Assembly: GCA_014378225.1 (NCBI GenBank)
Contig: JACMOA010000254.1
Coordinates: 1 to 5,406 of the forward strand
DNA length: 5,406 nt
Source: Deinococcales bacterium
GTDB taxonomy: Bacteria; Deinococcota; Deinococci; Deinococcales; Deinococcaceae
Direction: 5' to 3'
In this document: in pieces, positions 1 through 3,864 of the stretch
Layout of the letters: each line of letters starts with the position of its first letter
Position numbering within the stretch: position 1 is the first letter of the stretch
The notes under the pieces: model-generated
What the model was told of the DNA's origin: nothing
The model's input: only the letters and a program-made list of their open reading frames with translations
Databases searched by the model: none
Position numbers and translations under genes: made by a program

Positions 1-2
1 AC

Positions 3-230
3 ACCTTTGGCGCACTGTTCAGCCTGGGCCTTTACGCCCAATTCCTCAGCGAACCCGAACTGTTCCGAGCCAAATACGACGACCTGCTTTCACACACCGG
101 ACTCGAAGACGCCGCACCTCTGGCAGCCCGTTTTGGCATTGATATTCGCTCTAAAGCGTTCTGGAAGAGTTCTCTGGATGTGATTGTCTCGAGCATTGAC
201 GAGTACGAGAAAATTAGTTTGGGGGGGTAA
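3..230 (+). CDS. M3-family oligoendopeptidase (PepF-like), C-terminal 75 residues, 5' end outside window
   Basis: This is the tail of an open frame that enters from the left edge and ends at TAA 228-230. The translation begins TFGALFSLGLYAQF and contains LLSHTGLEDAAPLAARFGIDIRSKAFW cut into conserved blocks: 'FGxLFxLGLYAxF', 'LLxxTG', 'AARFGIDI' and 'FWxxSLDVI'. From family knowledge these are hallmarks of the helical C-terminus of M3 metallopeptidases of the oligoendopeptidase F type, which are cytoplasmic zinc enzymes that degrade short peptides. The catalytic HExxH motif lies upstream of the window, so activity cannot be judged. The last codons are a run of seven G (221-227) read as Leu-Gly-Gly and then the stop, directly against the inverted-repeat element that starts at about 231. 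The native C-terminus may therefore have been altered. No terminator is seen between the stop and that element. Family assignment is fairly secure; the subfamily is not. Confidence 0.82.
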   Translation, partial: TFGALFSLGLYAQFLSEPELFRAKYDDLLSHTGLEDAAPLAARFGIDIRSKAFWKSSLDVIVSSIDEYEKISLGG

Positions 231-231
231 G

Positions 232-259
232 GTTAGCGCTCGAGTGCAAATGCGCTACC
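232..259 (+). repeat. Left terminal inverted repeat (28 bp)
   Basis: It reads GTTAGCGCTCGAGTGC followed by AAATGCGCTACC. It pairs with the complement of 520-547 at 25 of 28 positions; the three differences are A/G, T/C and G/A transitions. Confidence 0.8.
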
Positions 260-348
260 CCCAGCTCTTTTGCGCTTCGCTGTCTTGGCCTGACTTCAGC
301 ACCGCGCGGTTCATCGCGCCCTCACGGGCTGGGCCGCTTAAAAGAATG

Positions 349-366
349 TCCCCCTGAATAGGGGGA
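349..366 (+). repeat. Hairpin A, half of an 18-bp inverted pair
   Basis: CCCCCTGAATAGGGGG flanked by T and A. It is a self-complementary hairpin (six-base arms TCCCCC and GGGGGA around TGAATA), and as a whole it is the exact reverse complement of 400-417. Confidence 0.75.
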
Positions 367-397
367 GCGTCAAAACATTGGAGCGCCAAGCCTTTAC

Positions 398-419
398 TTT
401 CCCCCTATTCAGGGGGAAA
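398..419 (+). repeat. Hairpin B, mirror of hairpin A
   Basis: Eight-base arms TTTCCCCC (398-405) and GGGGGAAA (412-419) enclose TATTCA. The core 400-417 is the exact reverse complement of 349-366. The A run after it, and the T-rich stretch before it, could let it act as a weak terminator in either direction, but the U tract on the plus strand is missing. Confidence 0.75.
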
Positions 420-427
420 AATACCGC

Positions 428-483
428 AATAGCGTAGTGGACAGGCCCGCTAGGTAATAGCGTAGCAGACAGGCTCGCTAGGT
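428..483 (+). repeat. Two tandem copies of a 28-bp repeat
   Basis: Units 428-455 and 456-483 each start AATAGCGTAG and end CGCTAGGT, matching at 25 of 28 bases. They lie directly before the hairpin at 484-503. Two adjacent units with no spacer do not make a CRISPR array. Confidence 0.8.
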
Positions 484-503
484 GCTGTTTTGTCCAAAAC
501 AGC
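484..503 (+). repeat. Hairpin inside the inverted-repeat element
   Basis: GCTGTTTTG (484-492), TC, then CAAAACAGC (495-503): a perfect 9-bp inverted repeat around two bases. No T run follows, so it is not a typical intrinsic terminator. Confidence 0.65.
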
Positions 504-519
504 GCTTGCGGTTCAAGGA

Positions 520-547
520 GGTAGCGTATTTGCGCTCGAGCGCCAAC
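520..547 (-). repeat. Right terminal inverted repeat (28 bp)
   Basis: This is the mirror copy of 232-259, beginning GGTAGCGTATTTGCGC and ending with CTCGAGCGCCAAC. Outside it the C run 547-551 mirrors the G run at 221-227 once a 3-base insertion on the left is allowed, so the repeat may extend slightly further out. Confidence 0.8.
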
Positions 548-574
548 CCCCGCACAAATTGATTGCTTTCGTTT

Positions 575-601
575 CTTTCAAAACTTTCAAAACTTTCAAA
601 A
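575..601 (+). repeat. Three tandem copies of CTTTCAAAA in the galE upstream region
   Basis: Perfect 9-base units at 575-583, 584-592 and 593-601 sit immediately before a -10-like TATGCT. A change in unit number would alter promoter spacing by nine bases per step. Confidence 0.85.
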
Positions 602-602
602 C

Positions 603-608
603 TATGCT
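603..608 (+). promoter_or_regulatory. Possible -10 element for the epimerase gene
   Basis: TATGCT resembles a housekeeping -10 box and lies 24 bases upstream of the start codon. No good -35 lies at 16-18 bases; the repeats offer TTTCAA only at 12 or 21 bases. The call is weak. Confidence 0.3.
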
Positions 609-619
609 AAACTCAGCTC

Positions 620-625
620 AGGAGG
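620..625 (+). promoter_or_regulatory. Strong Shine-Dalgarno of galE
   Basis: AGGAGG with seven bases to ATG 633 fixes this start codon. Confidence 0.85.
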
Positions 626-632
626 AAAAATT

Positions 633-1571
633 ATGAAATTACTGGTCACGGGTGGAGCGGGGTTTATCGGCAGCCATATTGTAGAGGGTGCGCTCGAGCA
701 GGGTTGGGAAGTGGCCGCGCTGGACGACCTTTCCAACGGACGGCGTGAAAATGTTCCCTCGAGCGCCCAATTTTTTCAGGTGGACATCAGAGATGCGGCG
801 GCGCTCGAGGCGGCTTTCGCAGAGTTCAAGCCGGATGTGGTGAGCCATCAGGCGGCTCAGGCTTCGGTGGCTGTCAGCGTGCGCGAACCTGTTCTGGACG
901 CCAACATCAACGTGATTGGGGGCCTCAATGTGCTCGAGTGCGCCCGTAAACACGGGGTAGGCCGGGTGCTGTTTGCCAGTACGGGTGGGGCTATCTACGG
1001 CGAAGTGCCAGACGGTCAGAAAGCCAATCCCTCCTGGCCTGCACTGCCGCAAAGCCCGTATGCCACCAGTAAACTGGCTTTCGAGCGCTATTTAGCGACG
1101 TATGGAATTCAATTCGGTCTCGAGTCCACCATTTTGCGCTACGCCAACGTGTACGGCCCCCGTCAGGACCCGCACGGCGAGGCGGGCGTGGTGGCAATTT
1201 TTGCCCGCAGGCTGCTCGAGCATCAGAGTATCCGGGTATACGCCCGCAAGCTCGAGGGCGATTCTGGCTGTGTGCGTGACTACGTGTACGTAAGCGATGT
1301 GGTCCGGGCTAATCTGGCAGCGGCTAGGGGAGAGCTGAGTATTGGAACTCTCAATATCGGGACCGGAGTAGCTACTCCCACGCTCGAGATTGCCCACCAA
1401 CTTGAACGACACCTCAAGGTCAAGGGAGATTTGGGTTACGGCCCGCAGCGCCCCGGCGACGTGGAATACTCTGTGTTGGACGAATCTGACTATGTGCGCT
1501 TGTTGGGTCCACTCACCTCGCTCGAGGGGGGGTTAGAGCAAACGGCCCAGTGGTTCGAGACACACGCCTGA
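633..1571 (+). CDS. galE: NAD-dependent epimerase/dehydratase, probable UDP-glucose 4-epimerase
   Basis: A 312-residue extended short-chain dehydrogenase/reductase. The N-terminal Rossmann glycine motif TGGAGFIGSH (6-15; G7, G10, G13), the acidic pair D31-D32 that would hold the NAD ribose, and D51 in VDIRD are all present. The catalytic set is S116/T117 in ASTGG plus Y143 and K147 in SPYATSK. Substrate-side motifs are LRYANVYGPRQ (168-178), RDYVYVSDV (215-223), NIGTG (241-245) and RPGDVEYS (273-280). The enzyme is expected to be cytoplasmic and to interconvert UDP-glucose and UDP-galactose, or related UDP-sugars, for glycan synthesis. The length fits the short epimerases of Thermus and relatives better than the longer E. 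coli GalE. The ATG at 633 is set by AGGAGG (620-625) with seven bases between. Nothing appears broken. The epimerase family is certain; exact substrate specificity is inferred, and a UDP-glucuronate or dTDP-sugar substrate is possible. Confidence 0.85.
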   Translation: MKLLVTGGAGFIGSHIVEGALEQGWEVAALDDLSNGRRENVPSSAQFFQVDIRDAAALEAAFAEFKPDVVSHQAAQASVAVSVREPVLDANINVIGGLNVLECARKHGVGRVLFASTGGAIYGEVPDGQKANPSWPALPQSPYATSKLAFERYLATYGIQFGLESTILRYANVYGPRQDPHGEAGVVAIFARRLLEHQSIRVYARKLEGDSGCVRDYVYVSDVVRANLAAARGELSIGTLNIGTGVATPTLEIAHQLERHLKVKGDLGYGPQRPGDVEYSVLDESDYVRLLGPLTSLEGGLEQTAQWFETHA

Positions 1572-1597
1572 AGTGTATCTCGAACCGCTCGAGCGAT

Positions 1598-1629
1598 TGT
1601 AGTTTCTGAAAGGTGTAGTTTCTGAAAGG
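1598..1629 (+). repeat. Two tandem copies of a 16-bp repeat
   Basis: TGTAGTTTCTGAAAGG occurs perfectly at 1598-1613 and 1614-1629, between the epimerase stop and its terminator. Each contains the near-palindrome TTTCTGAAA, which also appears in other intergenic regions of the window. Confidence 0.9.
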
Positions 1630-1630
1630 C

Positions 1631-1666
1631 AAAACTGGGGAAATCCAAACGGATTTCCCCAGTTTT
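1631..1666. terminator. Strong intrinsic, probably bidirectional terminator between galE and the convergent small gene
   Basis: A perfect 16-bp stem, AAAACTGGGGAAATCC (1631-1646) with GGATTTCCCCAGTTTT (1651-1666), encloses the loop AAAC. T run 1663-1668 follows the GC core on the plus strand, and the A run 1631-1634 gives a shorter U tract on the minus strand. It would end galE transcription and also transcription arriving from the convergent gene at 1690-1896. Confidence 0.92.
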
Positions 1667-1689
1667 TTGTCCGAGTGGAGTTATGGAGC

Positions 1690-1896
1690 TTAAAGGTGAA
1701 GCGGTTTTTCCTCGCCTTTGGCTTCGCGGTCCTCGAGCACTTTTCCCAGGATAAAAAAGGTGGGCGCCCAATGTCCAGTAAACAGCCCGTCACGCTGGGT
1801 TTCGGCGCTTTGTTTGGATTTACCGCTGAGAAAGTTAATGGCGGACAGCACAATCGAGGCCATGCCTAAAACATAGAAAATTCCTGATGGTTTCAT
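1690..1896 (-). CDS. Small single-pass membrane protein, unknown function
   Basis: A 68-residue protein starting MKPSGIFYVLGMASIVL. A hydrophobic segment at about residues 5-24 looks like one transmembrane helix. It is followed by a polar linker (25-36), a second apolar patch with Trp and Pro, GLFTGHWAPTFFILGKVLED (37-56), and a charged tail rich in Lys and Glu. I judge it real because ATG (1896-1894) is preceded on the minus strand by GGGAGG with eight bases to the start, the hydrophobic pattern is coherent, and the reading frame ends before a shared terminator. I do not recognise a named family. It is divergent from pspA, and the two genes have nearly the same ribosome-site sequence (GGAGGATTTAAAC-ATG here, GGAGGATTCAAAC-ATG at pspA). 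A link to envelope stress is therefore possible but is guesswork. Confidence 0.75.
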   Translation of the reverse strand: MKPSGIFYVLGMASIVLSAINFLSGKSKQSAETQRDGLFTGHWAPTFFILGKVLEDREAKGEEKPLHL

Positions 1897-1919
1897 GTTT
1901 AAATCCTCCCGTTTAAATC
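1897..1919 (-). repeat. Direct repeat GATTTAAAC flanking the SD of the small membrane gene
   Basis: On the minus strand GATTTAAAC occurs at 1919-1911 and again at 1905-1897, separated by GGGAG. The second copy overlaps the end of the SD and touches the ATG. It could be an operator or simply an A/T-rich leader favouring open mRNA. Confidence 0.5.
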
Positions 1920-1925
1920 ACTATA
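1920..1925 (-). promoter_or_regulatory. Possible -10 element for the small membrane gene
   Basis: On the minus strand this reads TATAGT, close to TATAAT, 23 bases before the start codon. I find no matching -35 at 16-18 bases, so this is a weak call. Confidence 0.3.
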
Positions 1926-2043
1926 AAGCAGCTATGAGGAGTTTTTCTTTAGCGTGGGTTGAGCGTTTCTTGACTCGAGCTTGGGTCTTTGCGCCCAAAA
2001 AGGAGTGCAGGTGCTTTTCCGCCCTCGAGCGTGCTCATTTTCA

Positions 2044-2068
2044 GAAACTTCTAACCCAATTCCTCGTA
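2044..2068 (+). promoter_or_regulatory. ECF-sigma-type promoter of pspA
   Basis: GAAAC at 2044-2048, exactly 16 bases, then CGTA at 2065-2068. This is the layout of Bacillus subtilis sigma-W and related ECF promoters (TGAAAC-N16-CGTA), and B. subtilis pspA is itself sigma-W controlled. Transcription would begin near 2075, giving a leader of roughly 105 bases. The overlapping TATATT at 2067-2072 could instead be a housekeeping -10, but no good -35 goes with it. Confidence 0.55.
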
Positions 2069-2145
2069 TATTGGAAAGGGTTTACCCCACAATGAGGTTC
2101 GCGCCTTCTTGGGACTGTACTTCTACTGCATTTGTCACCGCTCGA

Positions 2146-2158
2146 GGGAAGACTTCCC
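2146..2158 (+). promoter_or_regulatory. Dyad in the pspA leader, possible operator or small hairpin
   Basis: GGGAAG-A-CTTCCC is a perfect 13-base inverted repeat ending nine bases before the pspA SD. The one-base centre makes a DNA-binding site more plausible than an RNA hairpin. Unproven. Confidence 0.3.
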
Positions 2159-2181
2159 CCGACTTTTAGGAGGATTCAAAC

Positions 2182-2850
2182 ATGGGTATTTTAGACCGCA
2201 TTTCCCGCTTACTTCGCGCCAACGTCAACGAAATGATTAGCAAGGCTGAAGACCCACGCCTGATTATCGAGCAAGCCCTGCGCGATATGAGAACTGCGTA
2301 TCAGGAAGCCCGTGAAGAAGTGGCTGGGGCTATGGCCCAGCAAAACAAGCTGACCCGCGAGCGCGACCTGAACAAAAAGCAGGCCGCCGAGTACGACGAT
2401 AAAGCCCGTGAAGCACTCAAGATGGGCCGCGAAGATTTGGCCCGTGAAGCCTTATCTCGCAAAAAGAACTTTGAGCAGGTGTCCGAAGGTTTTGCTCAGC
2501 AGGTCGAGCAAAACGATAGCGTGGTAGAGCAACTCAAGACCCAATTGATGGCGCTCGAGCACAAAATCAGTGAAATGGACGCCAAGAAAGACCTGCTGCA
2601 AGCCCGTCAACAAACCGCTGCCGCTACCGACAAACTCGAGCGTATTTCAGGATTCGACAAGGCCGACGGTGCTTCCGGGGCATTTGAGGAAATGGAACGC
2701 AAGGTTGCCGGGATGGAGGACAAGTCCAAAGCCATGTCGGAGTTGCGTAAACAGGGCGACTTGGACGCACAACTGGCTGAAGTAGGCAAGAAGTCCGAAG
2801 TAGAAGACGAACTGGCTAAGATGAAAAAAGATATGGGCATGGCCGGATAG
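2182..2850 (+). CDS. pspA: PspA/IM30 (Vipp1) family membrane-stress protein
   Basis: A 222-residue protein, the usual length for the family. It opens with the amphipathic helix MGILDRISRLLRANVNEMI (1-19), which in PspA binds stressed membranes. The conserved EDPRLIIEQALRDM block follows at 23-36. A long charged coiled-coil hairpin (about 25-150) carries the signature AREALKMGREDLAREAL (75-91). A shorter helical region follows, FEEMERKVAGMEDKSKA (168-184), then a Lys/Glu-rich tail. There is no signal peptide; the protein is cytoplasmic and peripheral. Known PspA proteins form ESCRT-III-like rings or rods that protect membrane integrity and proton motive force. ATG 2182 is set by AGGAGG (2168-2173) with eight bases between. 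No pspB, pspC or pspF neighbour is seen, so the E. coli control circuit is absent here; the ECF-type promoter upstream suggests extracytoplasmic stress control. It appears to be a single-gene unit closed by its own terminator. Confidence 0.93.
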   Translation: MGILDRISRLLRANVNEMISKAEDPRLIIEQALRDMRTAYQEAREEVAGAMAQQNKLTRERDLNKKQAAEYDDKAREALKMGREDLAREALSRKKNFEQVSEGFAQQVEQNDSVVEQLKTQLMALEHKISEMDAKKDLLQARQQTAAATDKLERISGFDKADGASGAFEEMERKVAGMEDKSKAMSELRKQGDLDAQLAEVGKKSEVEDELAKMKKDMGMAG

Positions 2851-2868
2851 ATTTTTCAGGCCGCTCGA

Positions 2869-2893
2869 GGGCGCACTCAGGTGCGCTCTTTTT
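2869..2893 (+). terminator. Intrinsic terminator of pspA
   Basis: Arms GGGCGCAC (2869-2876) and GTGCGCTC (2881-2888), with one G-U pair, enclose TCAG and are followed by TTTTT (2889-2893), 18 bases after the pspA stop. Its 5' arm begins in a CTCGAG copy (2864-2869). Confidence 0.85.
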
Positions 2894-2894
2894 C

Positions 2895-3106
2895 TTGGCT
2901 CGAGTTTTCGGCTCGAGGGTCCTTAAACATATTTCTGAAATTCAAAAGTTCTTCTAAAAGTAGCGCTCCATAGGTCATTCTTTACTCATTGCTCATTGCT
3001 GCTTAACACACTAATGCAAAGTCATGCTTTATGAGTCACAATCACTCGAGAGTCCAACGTTCTACAAAATCATCAATAGTGACGGTCCCCGCTCGAGGAA
3101 AAATTT
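2895..3106. other. Intergenic region pspA to lipoprotein, no clear gene
   Basis: A/T-richer DNA with four CTCGAG copies (2899, 2912, 3045, 3092), one TTTCTGAAA (2932-2940) and a short tandem CTCATTG pair (2985-2998). The lipoprotein promoter should lie here, but I cannot pick a convincing -35/-10 pair. Confidence 0.6.
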
Positions 3107-3790
3107 ATGCTAAAAAACACGAAAACGCGTGCTTTCGTCCTTTTTGTCCTGCTTGGAAGCCTGCTCACCGCCTGTCCTCCGGCCCCCAGCGCTCCGGTTC
3201 CCAAAGCCTCATCCGGTGCTACCATCAGCACGGTCACGTTTTACCCCTATCAAAATGCGCTCGAGTGGCGCTATCTCAGTCCCGGCGACGCACTCACTCT
3301 AGCGCCTTACGTTCGTAAAGCAGGCGGTGCAACCCTACTGGGTGATATTCCGGTGCAGACCAGCACCCAGATTGGGCGTGGCACCGAGACCACGTGGTAC
3401 CGCACTTATTCAGACACTGGAGTTTATCTAAACGGTATCGCTAAACCCGGTCTCAAGGTACTGATTAACCCCGCATGGCGCGAGTATCCCGCTTCGGGAG
3501 AGTGGAGGGTGGGACTGCGCTGGAGTGGCTCGAGCAACCTGACCATACTGGACGACACCGGCAAGGAGCGCCAGAAGTTGACCGGGAATTATGTTTATAC
3601 CGTGCTCGAGCAGGCAGACCGAACCGTAAACGGTGTGGCTTACCGGGTTTGGGTGGTCAACCGTCAGATTATTGGGGAAGCCAAGAATCTGTTTCCCGAA
3701 TCGAGTGACTTTTGGTTTGTACCTTATGTTGGGGAAGTCAAAACTCCCGAAGGCTTGCTGCTGTCCGGGACAAATTTCAAGAGCCGATAG
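3107..3790 (+). CDS. Predicted lipoprotein of unknown function
   Basis: A 227-residue protein with a clear lipoprotein signal: basic start MLKNTKTR, hydrophobic core AFVLFVLLGSLL (9-20), and lipobox LTAC with the lipidated cysteine at 23. A Pro/Ala/Ser-rich linker (24-37) tethers the mature domain. The rest is rich in Tyr, Trp and alternating hydrophobic residues, suggesting a beta-rich fold. Notable segments are YPYQNALEWRYLSPGD (46-61) and FWFVPYVGEVKTPEGLLL (202-219). The second resembles the 'WFVPGVG.V.T..G' ending of uncharacterised secreted proteins, but I cannot name a family. The export position (cell envelope, periplasmic face) follows from the lipobox. The start is supported by GAGGA (3095-3099) seven bases before ATG; that SD is part of a CTCGAGG copy. 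The stop at 3790 lies 74 bases before dxs with no terminator between, so some co-transcription with dxs is possible. Confidence 0.85.
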   Translation: MLKNTKTRAFVLFVLLGSLLTACPPAPSAPVPKASSGATISTVTFYPYQNALEWRYLSPGDALTLAPYVRKAGGATLLGDIPVQTSTQIGRGTETTWYRTYSDTGVYLNGIAKPGLKVLINPAWREYPASGEWRVGLRWSGSSNLTILDDTGKERQKLTGNYVYTVLEQADRTVNGVAYRVWVVNRQIIGEAKNLFPESSDFWFVPYVGEVKTPEGLLLSGTNFKSR

Positions 3791-3828
3791 TTTAAACTCG
3801 AGAAACTCTTGAGCGAAGGCCAGAAAAA

Positions 3829-3840
3829 TGGCTCGAGCCA
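3829..3840. repeat. 12-bp perfect palindrome TGGCTCGAGCCA upstream of dxs
   Basis: An extended copy of the CTCGAG palindrome lying 24 bases before the dxs start. It could be a protein-binding site or only one of the many iterated copies. Confidence 0.5.
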
Positions 3841-3864
3841 GCCTCGCCACCCAAAGGAAACTCC

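Larger units (their letters stand above)
231..548. mobile_element. MITE-like non-coding element with terminal inverted repeats
   Basis: This stretch has no credible gene but is densely structured. Its ends, 232-259 and 520-547, are inverted copies matching at 25 of 28 bases, each carrying GCGCTCGAG near the outer edge. Weaker similarity continues inward: CGCTGTCTTGG at about 278-288 matches the complement of the right side near 493-505 with one mismatch after an indel. Inside are two G/C-rich hairpins that are inverted copies of each other, a 28-bp tandem duplication and a separate 9-bp-stem hairpin. Size (about 320 bp), inverted ends and lack of coding capacity resemble miniature inverted-repeat transposable elements or the small non-coding repeats known from Deinococcus genomes; that identity is inference. 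I could not define a target-site duplication. It sits between the peptidase stop codon and the epimerase promoter, so it could also affect mRNA stability or termination. Confidence 0.55.

Noticed and set aside
428..483. CRISPR-like repeat
   Set aside because: Only two units, directly adjacent with no spacer and no cas genes nearby.
1569..1571. UGA read as Trp in this organism
   Set aside because: galE ends naturally at TGA with a terminator following, and Trp is encoded by TGG throughout the window, so UGA acts as a stop.
2107..2137. Housekeeping promoter for pspA with TTGGGA as -35
   Set aside because: At 17 bases the -10 position reads TTGTCA, which is not a credible -10 box.
1895..2169. 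Plus-strand open frames between the small membrane gene and pspA
   Set aside because: No SD, composition unlike proteins, overlap with the pspA promoter and leader; better read as regulatory DNA.
3031..3318. Plus-strand open frame overlapping the lipoprotein start
   Set aside because: Out of frame with a lipoprotein that has an SD, signal peptide and lipobox; its translation has no sensible pattern.
3797..3815. Possible terminator between the lipoprotein and dxs
   Set aside because: CTCGAG and CTCTTGAG can pair only imperfectly and no T run follows.
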